Origin: Chionis minor
Taxonomy: Eukaryota; Chordata; Aves; Charadriiformes; Chionididae
Reading direction: 5' to 3'
Assembly (NCBI GenBank): GCA_013398295.1
Contig: VZSF01006709.1
Location: forward strand, 472,141-536,140
DNA: 64,000 nt
Part shown: one piece after another, positions 1-10,800 of the stretch
How positions within the stretch are numbered: the stretch's first letter is position 1
Layout: each line of letters starts with the position of its first letter
Translations under genes and position numbers: made by a program
The notes under the pieces: generated by a model
What the model saw: only the letters and a program-made list of their open reading frames with translations
What the model was told of the DNA's origin: nothing
Database searches by the model: none

Positions 1-43
1 GGAACATGTAAAGCACTAACAGGAATATTGCTTTTAATTCCAG

Positions 44-158
44 AGACTTTGTGAAAAGTGCCTGGGCTGACATTGAACGGTTTAAGGAACAAAAGAATCA
101 CGATTTGAAGGAGGCGCTTATAAGCTATGCTGTTATGCAGATTAGCATGTGCAAAAAG
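44..158 (+). CDS. SNX4: SNX4 penultimate coding exon (partial gene)
   Basis: This exon encodes part of the C-terminal BAR domain of sorting nexin 4, a PX-BAR protein that binds PI3P on early endosomes and works in recycling of receptors such as the transferrin receptor and in autophagy. An acceptor (TTTTAATTCCAG) precedes the exon and a GT donor follows it at 159. The first base completes a split codon; then 38 codons read DFVKSAWADIERFKEQ, continue through KNHDLKEALISYAVMQ and end ISMCKK in phase 0. This closely matches the vertebrate SNX4 C-terminus as I recall it. The rest of the gene lies to the left of the window. The same-strand neighbour ZNF148 supports the identification. The assignment rests on remembered protein sequence, not a search. 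Confidence 0.95.
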
Positions 159-486
159 GTACGTTTGTGAAAGGCCAGGCTAGTGCGTATATCGTATCAG
201 CAGGGGATCAGACGCAAACTTTCAGTAACTAGGAACGTTGCGGTCACAGAAGGTTGGAAGTCACTAGCGTAAAACCTCCCACATTTTCTGTCCCACTCTA
301 TCCCGTGTTAATGTTGATATATAATAGGCAGTGTGGTCCAATTCCAGTGTGGTCTCTACCTCATTCTTGTGTGAAGTTCTGTGGGACTTTTTTTGGAGAG
401 TCTTCTGTGGAAGAAAGCCCGTTCATGAGGTTTACAAACAAACTATACTTACACCTATTGATTTTTAACTTTTTTTTTTTTTAAAG

Positions 487-534
487 GGAATTCAAGTTTG
501 GACAAATGCAAAGGAATGCTTCAGCAAGATGTGA
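487..534 (+). CDS. SNX4: SNX4 terminal coding exon
   Basis: The last 15 residues of SNX4 (GIQVWTNAKECFSKM) followed by TGA at 532-534. The acceptor is the AAAG at 483-486 after a run of about 14 T. It joins in phase 0 to the exon ending at 158, so the intron is 328 bases. The peptide is the canonical SNX4 C-terminus, the end of the last BAR-domain helix. No truncation or frameshift is seen in the part of the gene visible here. Confidence 0.95.
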   Translation, partial: GIQVWTNAKECFSKM

Positions 535-700
535 TTATCTGGAAATGAATTCCTCCTCCAAGTGCCAGAGAATGGAAGCACAAATGTTATAACACCAATG
601 TTAAGTTGCTACATGACTTACATATAAATCATGAAATAAATGAGTGAATAGTTTTTCTTTTTGCTGATTGTAATTGTTAATAAAGGACAAAAAGGACATG
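535..700 (+). other. SNX4: SNX4 3' UTR, minimal extent
   Basis: Non-coding sequence after the SNX4 stop. Two canonical AATAAA hexamers occur at 635-640 and 679-684, followed by a T/GT-rich stretch near 720-750 that could serve as the downstream element. The true 3' end is not determined. Further AATAAA hexamers at about 1424 and 2407 could end longer transcripts, so the UTR may extend well past 700. Confidence 0.6.
679..684 (+). terminator. Candidate SNX4 polyadenylation signal
   Basis: AATAAA, 145 bases after the SNX4 stop codon, with GT-rich sequence (TCTGTGGCGTGTTTTAT) about 45-60 bases downstream. An alternative hexamer lies at 635-640. Which one is used cannot be told from sequence alone. 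Confidence 0.5.
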
Positions 701-734
701 TTACTAAATGTTTAGCCCCAACTGCCACTTCTGT

Positions 735-3700
735 GGCGTGTTTTATACGTGGTAGCAAATAATTCAGGGGTAAAAAAGTTACTGAAAACTACAGCTCTAT
801 ATTGGGGCAAAGGTATAGGGAAAGTTATCCCAGAAAGTATGAACTGAACTGTTCTGAGACTTGTGAAACACCATGCTCTGTAATGTGTAGATCACTTCCA
901 GATGCCCTTCTTTTCAGCCCTCGCTGTTTAGAATTTGTAATGCTCAAGGGTGCTTTGGTTTTATAATGGGACGCACAGTTGCGTTCTTGAGGTCTACATA
1001 ATAAGAGGACAAAAAATGAAATACTGTAACGCCTAAGGTTCATATTTAAATGCCTTTGCATGTCGATGGAGAAATGTGCTTTTCCAGAGTTCAGGTTAAG
1101 CAGTCTCAAGCTCCTGAGATGTTTGAAACTCTCTACAGTAGAGGTGTTGTACAATGGTTTGATCCAATATTCTGCATTTACTGGTTCCCACTTAAGTTTT
1201 GATATGGGCATTGATTTCTTATCAAACTTCTTCCTGCAAGTATAGGAGACTGGTGATCCAGCTGAGCAGCAAAACCAAAGTCAAAGCTGGTAAGAAGCAG
1301 ATGCAACTTCTGTTTGGTTGTTTGGAACCTGTTTACACTAGATGCGAATCTGGCCTGTGGTACCTCTTCTTGTAACTGAAGCGGTTTGCTTCTTAAAAGA
1401 ATAGTTCGTAATGAAGATGGCGAAATAAAAAAAAAACCTGGTGCAACTTCTGTAGTACTTGAGAGCAGTGATGTGCAGAATCCACAACGAACCAAGGTGT
1501 CTGTTTGGCTCTTGTAATGATGTTTCAGTGTGTGTCTGTGTCTGTTTCAGTGTGTGTATATATATATACACCAGTATAACATGATTTGCAGTTACAGGTA
1601 CTTGCATTAAATGTTTCCAATTAGGAAAAACACTTACCGCTGTCTAATATTGGGATTTTTCTACATACTTAAAGTTCCTGAAGTCTTGTGGAATTTGTCA
1701 GACTTGATTGCTAGTCCTAAAGGAAGCTTTGTAATCTGTTGACAAGTGTATTTAATTATTCTGGATTATAACACTACTCAGATTTTGATTTGATTTTTTT
1801 TTTTTGAGAGATACTGCAGGAAGTCCTTCAAAGCTCTTTTGATAAATTATCAATAACGTAGTTGCGGATATGTCCCATGTTACTTTTGTCTCTGCAGCAT
1901 TTCTTTTCCGTAAAACCATTGTAAAGAGCTTGTAGGCCTGGTGTACACTACAGCTTAAAACTCTGAAGTAAAATGCTGGTCACTCTGGTAACCTATGTTG
2001 GCTTTTTCAAAGCGTATGACAGCGACACTCCTGGCTGAGAGATGATGCTGGGCAGAAAGAGGTCTCTCCATAAACATTTACAAGGAGAAGTGTTGTTCCT
2101 TTCAGAGGTTGCGGTATCCAGTTCCGATACAGGCTGAAGGACTCTTACATTCCAAACCAAGAAGTTGCACACTTGATGTATTCAGTAAACCTTCTAAAGG
2201 AGTGGTGCCTTAATACAATACCATGAGGCGCTCAGAGTAGGTATTTTTCATGCACTTTGATTTTTGGTAGATCTTTCTGGTGCCTCTTTCCGCATTTCAC
2301 TTGCTGTACAGCTTATTAAATGTATTAGTATGCCTTTTTTTCCTTGCTAGTTGTACTAAATTTAAGAAGGGAACAAATCGGTTCTTGTAAGTTTTGTGCT
2401 AAATAAGCTAAATAAAATTGCTCTTTGATATTTTTGTTATGCTGTTTTTTGTAAAAACGCTGTCTTCCCAATTCTGACAACTGCCGTTCGGTTTCTTGAA
2501 GTTGGTTCTTGTCCATCTTGGCCCTCACGTGGCCTCCAAACTTGGGTTTAAAATGTAAGAAGCAGTTTGCCCACAACTTTGCCTTTTAGGTGAAGAATGT
2601 AGTCTTAAAGCCAAGCTTAGATGCTTGTTACAAGCCAGCTTTGATCCCTGCTTTGTTTTTGCCCAAACAGAACTAGCTGTCTGAATTTCATACGTGTCTT
2701 CATCTAGGTAAGAGATAGATGCATTTGAGAAGGGTTTGCGTTGTTTGGCAGACATTGGGTAAAAGGTGGGTTAAGGATGATCTGCAATAACTTTATTTCT
2801 TTTACTTCTGTTTGCAGAGAAGTACTGCACGTGGCCTGTGTACTTGGTCTTAGCAAACAGTGAAGGCTTCTCCCCCTCTTGGCGTTTTAACTTTTTAAAG
2901 GGAAATCATCTAGTTAATGGCTGTTTCCATGTGGTTAATAGACTCCACATGACAAATGTATACTAGTGAAGTGTGCATTTTTCCAGTTACGGGTTCCATT
3001 TAACTCCTGTAACTCAACTCATTTTGCCTCGACGAGCTTCCTTCAATTATCCAATAGACAACAAAAATTGGTGGAAGGCCTTGAGAATAATAGCAGGAAG
3101 TAGATCATTTTAACTGAATCTCGACAAAATGCTGAATATGAAAGAGTTTACCTGCGTGGATCGTGTGAGTTGCTGGTGGAGCTGTCACTTCTGTCCCAGC
3201 AGCTCTGCTGAGTGGGTTATGGCTGCTCCTGTTGTCCCTGTCCTTCCCCACTACTCGACTTGTCGGTACATTTTAGTTGCTACTGTTGTCTGCTCCTGAA
3301 ATGTAGCTAGGCTAAGGGAGCCAGCTGAAATGGAAAGATAAAGCATTTTTATGAACTTGCTCTATTTTTTTTTTTAATTGTTTTATTATTTCAGTATCTG
3401 GTGTGTCAGCCAAAGCGGAGTTAACCTAGCAGCTGTGTGCAGGGACTACCTTGGCAAGCGCAGAGCAGATCTTGGAATGCACCGAGGAGCTCTCCTCGTG
3501 CAGGTGGGCCAGAGGGAAGTGGTGGCTGTGGCCAAACACAGGGAAGAGCCAGCGGAGCGAGGCTGAGGTCCCAGAGCTGCTGGCTGGGCTGTGTGCCCTG
3601 CATTCTAGGAGAGAGCTTATGTTCCTGTAGGACTCTCTCTACTACCAGAATTCTTTTGTGCACTTCGGTTGAAGAAGAAATGCTTTTTAATGTCCTCTCA

Positions 3701-6620
3701 ATGATCACAGGGAAGGAGGTTGTCTTAATTCCCCCCATCCTCGCCATGCGACGGCAAGGCAGGGCTCTAATTCCGGTTTCCTCGTGTCTGCCTGTTCGGT
3801 GCATCCCTGGCGCCGGTGTCTTGTGTTTGCTGCTAGAGCTCTGTGGGGCGGCGTGATCTGTGTCATGAAAATCCCCGTAGAAATAATGCAAGCAGAGGAA
3901 GCAGGTGGAACGAGAGCGAGTGAAATGGGAGCGCGGGCTGCGGTGCCAAATCCGAGTCCAGCAGACTCGTGTATCTCCAGCAAAAGCAGTCAGTTGGCTG
4001 CTGCTGCAGTGTTCGGGTCTGCTGTGAGCCCTGGCCTTCGAGCCCTCCCGCCCTGGGGGGTTCCCTCCCGCTCCCCCAGCAGACCTGGGCTGTCTCCCAA
4101 AGAATGCACGCCCTTGCTCCGGCTCCTGCGGAGACCGTGGCACTGCGGGACAGTCGCTTGTGTGAGCTGCTTCCTTCTAGTGCGTGGCCACCGGGGAGGG
4201 TGGGTAGGATGCTCACTGCGTTGGTGGCAGCCAGAGAAATGTCTCTCTCTAAATGGCAGAGGCTTCAGTGTCCCACCAGCTGAAACAGGGAGGTTTCACG
4301 TACGTCTCCTCCGCAGGGCGGCTGCCGTGAGTGTCTCCTCCTGCCCTGGGCAGTCCGGAGAGCCTTGAGTTCCTGCTGTGACTCTCTGGCTGCCGTTTTC
4401 CAATGCTTCTTCGTATGATGGAGTGTTATCAAAAGGATTTTGCAGTTGTGACTATGCAGAGGAGAAACATTATTATTTTTGTTTGTTTTTCTGCCTTTTG
4501 GTTGCTTTCGAATGGCTGGTGTAGAGCTGCCTTTCCAATGTGTACTTTCTTTCCAAAAAATTCTGCTTTGACTGGTTGTAGAAGGTACCTGAACCACGGA
4601 ACAAAGCCAAATTGGAAAGGATCTTGGGTAGATTTGGAGGAAAGCGTCTGCAGACCGTGAAAGTGCAGAGTGTTTGGAGGCAAGGGGGGGTTAAGCTGTA
4701 TGCACCTGAGGGAAGGCAGGGTTTTGGGGAGAGGCACGCAAGGGGATGAGGCGGTAAGGAGGAGACAGGAGAAAGCGAACAGGCGGGAGGGAAAGCAGAG
4801 ATGGGATGGGTGGAGGAACTGGAGAGAAGAGCAGATGGAAAGCTTCTCTACCTGCGGGCTGTGCTGTGCGGAAGGGGGAAGCGGCGCTGCGTGGCCCTTA
4901 TTTTGGAGGGGGGGAAGAAGTGAGGGAGGTGGAAATAGGAAATAGCAAAATGTCAAGAGTTGTCAAAGACGTGAGTATATAATACTAATGGTAGTATCGA
5001 GGTCTGAATTAAACTTCTGATAGTGACCGTGGTCTTAAAGCAGAGTTCAACACTGATAATGGTGTTAACGTTTCTCCTGAGTTCAGAAGGAGAGATTTGA
5101 TTTTTGTCTAATATTTAGTATCTAATTTTAATATGATTGCTTCGGATTTTCTGAATAAATTAGGAGAAGAAAGCTTCAGTCTTCAAAAGCCCAACATAAA
5201 CATCGCGGACACCCTGATCCTACAAACACCGGCATGATCAGCTGTGTGATCTGGGGGCCTGCTGGCGGATGCAGCTCTAAAACAGGCTGTCCCACGTACC
5301 ACAAACATCCCGAAAACAGAAGAGAAAGATGAAGCTGCTTCATCTGCAGTAAGCATTTTCTGTTATGTGTATATATTGTGGCATATGATAACACCAATTA
5401 CATTCTCTTCAGAAAGTAGCTGCAAGTGGCCACAGAAGATGAAGAGCGACTTTGTGGCGAGCCTCCCCGGGATGCTAAGGTGGAAAATGATGTGGTGGAA
5501 AGGAAAAGGCAGCCCCGACTGCCCTCTTGTGGGTCCCCAGCTCGGGCTCGCAGGGGCTGGAATAAAACTCTGCGGCAGGAGCGGGGCAAACGCCACCTAC
5601 TCCCCTCCGGCCGCTCAGAGGTGCGAGGGCCATCGCGTTAGCTGTAGCCTAATGGATGCCGAAATACATGGTGGTTCCACCAAAACAGATACCTATGCAG
5701 GATTTAGTGATGAATTCATGGCTTGCTGTAGCTTGCTATTAATAATACCGTGTATTACGTTGTGATTTGCAGCCTGCGGGCAGGTTCCCACCGGGTAAAC
5801 ACTGCCATGAGTTGGACTGAAAACACAGGTTTCTGAGCTAGCAGTATTTTGGGGGTTTTTTTGTTTGTTGATTAACTGCTGGAAAGCAGTGCTGGTGGCA
5901 TGGTCAGAAGGAGTGATCTGTGACCGTGTACGCTGCACTTCCATATAAAAGATGGGAAAGTTGCCCTTGCGCACTGCTGCTTTGAATTAGCTTTTTCTGA
6001 AGTGTGTGCTCTCTGATCCCAGCTTTGAACCTCTCTGGTGGCAGAGAGGCCAGATCTTACGATGGTTGTTCCAGGGGCTAAAAGCATAGACTTTATTTCC
6101 AATCTCATTTGTCCACTTAATCTTCCAGGCGCAGTGTTGGTAGGCTGCTGCCTGCTCGCCTCTGCAGATCCTGCGGACACTGGATGCTCAAGGCGCAGCA
6201 GGGAAGAGCCACAGCTCCCTCCTTGTGCAGCAGCACGATCCCTCCTGGCCCGTGCGGCAGAGCCATGCATCCCTCTCATCCTGCATTTCTCAAACTGGAG
6301 CGGGCAATGCAGTAGCCACAGCAGCATTCCCACTCCAGTGCGGCGTTCCCTGCTCTCTGTGGATCACGTCGGCCCCCGAGGCTGTCACTGCTTGTTTCAA
6401 GCCACCTCTGGAGCTCCTGATGTCTGTCAGAGCAGCTCTTCCCCCAGCCTGGCCGTACTGGGGCTGCACGGAGCCGTGCCGGGTCTGGCACTGAGCTGCT
6501 GCTCCTTTGCTTCCATTGGGGGACTCTCGTCACCGCTCTCCACAGCCTCCTCTTCCTCTAGCGGCTCCTTAGTCTTTTCATCTCCATCACCACGGTCGCA
6601 GTGATGCTCGTACTGCCCAG
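735..6620. other. Intergenic region, GC-rich in its right half
   Basis: No gene is supported. From about 735 to 3350 the base composition is ordinary and the only clear features are low-complexity tracts. From about 3400 to 6600 it is clearly GC-richer. Overlapping open frames occur on both strands there (3421-4143 minus, 3784-4368 plus, 4429-4956 minus). They lack recognisable domains and compete with one another, as expected of chance frames in GC-rich DNA. A non-coding RNA or a decayed exon cannot be excluded from sequence alone. Confidence 0.5.
1541..1568. repeat. TG/TA dinucleotide-rich microsatellite
   Basis: A short mixed TG then TA repeat in the SNX4-ZNF148 intergenic region (GTGTGTATATATATATA core). 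Simple sequence only; no function inferred. Confidence 0.8.
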
Positions 6621-6684
6621 GCTGTTAATAAAGATGCTGACCAGCACGGAGGCAACGCGAGACCCCAGCGGGACCCCGCTACCC
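6621..6684 (-). mobile_element. Small decayed CR1/LINE fragment
   Basis: The stretch starting GTTAATAAAGATGCTGA and running into a GACCCCAGCGGGACCCC block resembles the antisense of an amniote CR1 reverse-transcriptase segment, which I recall as a 'TTAATAAAGATGTT ... GACCCCTGGGG' pattern. It is short and divergent. The call comes from pattern memory only. Confidence 0.4.
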
Positions 6685-7202
6685 CAAAGAGTTCCCATTT
6701 CCAGCGACGTTCTGAAACTTTTGGCCAGATTTTAATTTGTTTTAAGGCGTACTAGGCTGACGCTCTGCGTTCTCATACAGAGCAGGACTGGTCCAACCTG
6801 TGTGAGGAGAGCTGCGGTACGGTGGATTGCTGCGTTAATACTAGTGCTCTCTCAAGGAAACTTGTCCTGGTTTGAGGTAACACGGAACCAATTTTGTTCA
6901 GTAACTTTACTTTTACCTAGGCCTCTTGTAACTGCTGAATTTAACAGCATGTTGTGCAGAAACTGTTCGCTCTCAAAGCGATAAGGCCCATGTTTATCGT
7001 TGGTGCCAAGGGATGGGATGCAGAGAGGCTCCTGCTTATACTTATTGCTGTAACACCCAAGGGCAGACAACTTTGGTATTTGCCCCGTTGGAAGGTCGGA
7101 AGTGGAAAAGCGTAGAGGGGTCGCAGCTGCAGGGAGGAGCGGACAGGACAGGTGACACAAACTGACCGACAGGGTTTTCCATCCCACCTGCCTCATGCTC
7201 AG

Positions 7203-7209
7203 CATAAAA
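7203..7209 (+). promoter_or_regulatory. TATA-like box inside the solo LTR
   Basis: CATAAAA, about 340 bases into the LTR and 236 bases before its ATTAAA signal, the order expected of an LTR promoter and terminator. Activity is unknown. Confidence 0.4.
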
Positions 7210-7444
7210 ACTGAGGGATCAAGGGTCAGCTCTCTTCCTTCAACGGCCGGCGTCCGAGGAGGACTCTGCCTGTTCATCTGCCCTTGATCCTGATTCTGAA
7301 TCCAGGTTTGGAATCCAGTTCCCGTCCATCACTGAGTCCAGTCTGAGACTTCCCCAGAGCCTGCCAAGGACGTGGCTGTCATCATGTGAGCTTGATATGG
7401 TTTTGTATATATTTCATTATTTTCTTTTTATTATTAATATTTTC

Positions 7445-7450
7445 ATTAAA
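7445..7450 (+). terminator. LTR polyadenylation hexamer
   Basis: ATTAAA in an AT-rich stretch, followed by a T/GT-containing stretch (GTAGTTTAGTTCCTT and later GAGTCTCTGTCTCT). It fits the R/U5 position of the solo LTR. Confidence 0.5.
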
Positions 7451-7577
7451 GTAGTTTAGTTCCTTCTAAACTCATGAGTCTCTGTCTCTCTCACCCTCCT
7501 GTCTTAGAAGAGAGAGGTGGGGGAGAGCATCTGTCGTCCGCCTCAGTGGCCAATCTGGCCCCAAACACGACAAAACT

Positions 7578-7850
7578 GTAATCTATTAAAATGAGAATCA
7601 ATTTGACAATATCTGCTTGGACAAGATCCATCTTGTCTAATGGACAAGATCCATTAACAAGGTGATTGGCATTAATTTCTTTCAACTCTGTATCAACTAT
7701 TATTTCCCCAGTGGTTACTTTCAGACTGACAGGCCTATAATAATCCACTCTAATTACATATATTTATAAATAGGTAAAATATTAGCCTTCTTCCACCCTT
7801 GTGGAATTTCTTCTTGTTGAAAATCAAGTCAGATGTTGGGATTTCCATCA
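7578..7850 (-). mobile_element. Decayed LINE (CR1/L3-type) reverse transcriptase fragment
   Basis: Read on the minus strand, two pieces of a LINE reverse-transcriptase motif appear in different frames. QGWKKANILPIYK (7762-7801) is followed after a frame change by DYYRPVSLKVTTGEII (about 7695-7745), then residues ending INANHLV. The WKKANVxPIYK...NYRPVSL spacing is characteristic of CR1/L2/L3-clade reverse transcriptases. A stop and a frameshift between the pieces show it is dead. The LTR at 6863-7572 abuts its 3' side, so the LTR probably inserted into or beside an older LINE. Confidence 0.6.
7618..7655. repeat. Two-copy 14-bp direct repeat with embedded near-palindrome
   Basis: TGGACAAGATCCAT occurs at 7618 and again at 7641 (period 23). 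The first copy plus its spacer forms the near-palindrome GACAAGATCCATCTTGTC with perfect 8-base arms. It lies within the decayed LINE fragment and is probably a local slippage duplication. Confidence 0.7.
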
Positions 7851-10800
7851 GTTGAGAAGAAGCTATATGGATCTGCAGATATAGGTGCCAATTTATGAAG
7901 CTAATGTCTAGTGCTGCACCCTGGGTGTGACTCAGGAGAAATTATCTCCTCATGATGGAGCTAACGCACAGCTATGGTGGATGAAGAGTGCACACAGAGT
8001 TTTAACATCCTTCTGAATGAGGTGGAAAGAATATCCATATGTAGTTTACGTGGTATTACAGCATAACCCTGTGCTGTTGCTGAAGTTTGACCAAGTTCTC
8101 CGACATCGTGGGACTAAAGGGCTTAATTAACCTTTGAACCATGTAAAGTGTCAGGAGTAGTCACTGGTGAAGAGGGTTCATCTGTGGGCCAGGAGACCCC
8201 ATTTGGTCTGGGAAGCCAAACTGTTAGGGGAGGTGAGGAATCCTCCCTTCAAAATCTGAAATGCTCCTCAGTGTTAAATCTTCCCTAAGTACATCTTGCT
8301 CCCTTACAGATAATTGATCTTTCCTAACCTCAGACTTCTCTTTATGGTTGGCTTTACCCTTCCTCCCCCCTCTATAGTATTTTACCTGTTTCAACATGTG
8401 TTGCCTTTTCCAATTCCAGGGCACGCACTTAAAATATTTGGAAATAATTGCTGGTGATCGTTCACTTTCTGTTCAAACTCCTCCCTGCTGATGTAGTCAC
8501 TGCTATTTTTAGCTTTAAAATGCTAAATACATAGTGCTTAGCTGGGTCTTTTTCTGTTTCCTTCCAACAAATATAACGATTGCGATTACAAGGCAATTTG
8601 GTGGTTGCTCTGTTTCACGTTACTTTTAAATTTGAAAACATTTCCTTTTTTTCTCCTGTGTTGATGTCCACTATGGAGCTTCCTGCGCTGGAGTTAAATG
8701 AAAGAGATGTAAGTCAGGGAGCGGGGCCATATTGCCAGCAAACCTGTGAGTGGCAGGACAGACGCCTCAGCGGTGGTCCTCAGCAGATGGTCCTGGAGAA
8801 TTTTTTGCCTCTATTCCGGTGAAGTTTCTCATTCTTCCCTACGCTGCATTACCGGAGTGGGATGGCTTTTGCACTGTGGTACCAGATATCCCCGGCAAAC
8901 ACGCAGGAATCAGGGGGTTGGGTCTAATGGAGATGCTCCTGGTGGGTCACGGGGCAGCAGGTTCCTGGTTTCAGGGTGTTGGCAGGATTTGTCCATTCTC
9001 ATGTGAGTGGAGGGGGGTGAGCTGCTGTAGGAGCCCACCTTCGGGAGCTGATAACCTCTGCATTGCAAGATCCCACTTTGAGTAGGCAGATAAGGATATA
9101 GAGGGGAAATTGGCTGTTAATAGGAGCAGGGTTGGAGATAAGCACGGGGAAAGAAACCACAGAGCTCTGCAAGCCCAGCTGGAGGTTTGGGTAAGGTTGG
9201 GTTTGGCAAACAGGCTCAGCTGGTGGAAGAGTTTGTTTATAAATTTGGCTTCCAGGACTGCCTTTCATATGATCCTGCTGTGGTTAGGAGATGGCCCTGC
9301 TCGGGACCTGAGCTGGGGTTACCTTCTCCATCCAAGGAGCAACACGTGGGATGTGAGAGCCCTGGCCCTGAGGGACAGAGGTGGGAGTTGGCACCTGAGG
9401 TTAAAGTGCTCTGTGGGGTGAGAAGGTGCATTTTGGTGTCCTGGGCAGAGTAAGCTGCCCGGGTAGACACAGCTGTTGGTTCAACAGTGGTTCCTACTGT
9501 CTTTTCCAGAGGGTGCCCCTTGCCTTCCTCTCTTGCCACCTACCTTTCTGCTTTCCATTGCTGTTAATGCTTTGGCATATGACTCTCTCCACCAGGTGCT
9601 GGCAACGCCGCTGTGCCAAGTTTGTGCCTGCGAACGTGTCGTAACAGTTGATCTTGTGCATTACCTGCGGTGTGGCACTGCTGTGCAGGCAACTGGCCCC
9701 TTCATCACTTTTATTCTGATCGTCCTGACTTATGATCGCTCTGTTTCACCCTCTCTTGATGCTTGTTCAATGCCTTTCAAGTTGTCTAGCCTGCCTGAGC
9801 CTGCTGCTCAAAAATCGGGGTGGCTTCTACTGATACGGTGGCCATCCATGGTACACAGCCTCACCTCCTGCTGGAACAGTGTGCCACAGAACCTTCATCC
9901 CTCACTTTACAATGCAACCTCATTGATTAAGGATGGGAAGGGTCTCAAGAAACGCGGCTGAGATATGTGCTTCTTCATGTTGTGCAGAGTCCTCTAAAGT
10001 CCTCACCAATATGCCCCGTCTCCTGGGGTATACATTGGCATGGGCGGCGCTGCTTTTTTACAGGTGGCTCCATAGCCAACTGTCCCTGGAAGCTTAAGCT
10101 TAATTACATTTTATGTATTGCCTCTAGAGAAGCAGGAACTGTGTGCCTTGAAGGACGTTCTTCTGTAATGCAGAAGGAAGTGGGGTTTTGCAGTGACAGA
10201 AGAGCTCTTTGTAGGCAGCATGGATAGCCTTTTGGGTTGGGTTGAGTAGCCACGTTCAGCAGTGCTTTTGCCCTCACCATTTGTCTTTCCGCCCTTTCCT
10301 CTTCTGTCTCCAGCCAATTGTGGTTTGTCCTTTTGTCTTATGTTTAAAAACCAGAGACTCCTGCTTAACTTGAATGTGAACTATGTCCCTTGCAGACCCT
10401 TTTTCCCCCACCTTTCTTACAGAGCGGGTGGCAAGTCCTCTCCAGCTCGGTTGTCCAGGAATTCTCCAGCTGCTGAGTCAACGTTTGCCTTTCAAACCAC
10501 TGATTTTCTTGTAGCGTGGTGACCAGCATTCACTTCTCACAGAGGAAACCCCCTCTACTGCAGGTGGGAGACGTGGCATGCTGCAGCGGGTAAGAGGTGC
10601 ACTTCCCTGGCTGGCCGTTAAGAGTGTGTTGTATTCTCCTTATGTCTCAGCAGCTGTCCCTGAACGAGGGAGAGCCCTGGATCCAATGAACAGAAAAGCA
10701 AACTGTCGTGTGGGAACACTAAATCCACTTACTAGATTGCCATAATCTGGAGGAAGAAGGAGGAAAATAAAGTGCAAACCATGAAATTGACTCTTCTCAC

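Larger units (their letters stand above)
6863..7572 (+). mobile_element. Solo LTR of an ERVL-like endogenous retrovirus, with target site duplication
   Basis: A 710-base element begins TGTCCTGG and ends ACACGACA, so it has the TG...CA ends of an LTR with a 4-bp terminal inverted repeat (TGTC/GACA). It is flanked on both sides by the identical five bases AAACT (6858-6862 and 7573-7577), a 5-bp target site duplication typical of ERVL-class elements. A TATA-like CATAAAA lies at 7203-7209 and an ATTAAA polyadenylation hexamer at 7445-7450, so U3, R and U5 run left to right. No internal gag, pol or env sequence is present on either side, so the provirus has recombined to a single LTR. The family name is not assigned because no library search was possible. 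The opening TGTCCTGGTTTGAGG is familiar to me from neoavian LTRs. Confidence 0.85.

Noticed and set aside
3421..4368. Overlapping frames of 240 (minus) and 194 (plus) codons
   Set aside because: They overlap on opposite strands in GC-rich DNA, show no domain, low-complexity-free conserved motif or supporting splice structure.
7491..7748. 85-codon minus-strand frame containing RPVSL
   Set aside because: It fuses a decayed LINE fragment with the end of the LTR, so it is not a functional coding region.
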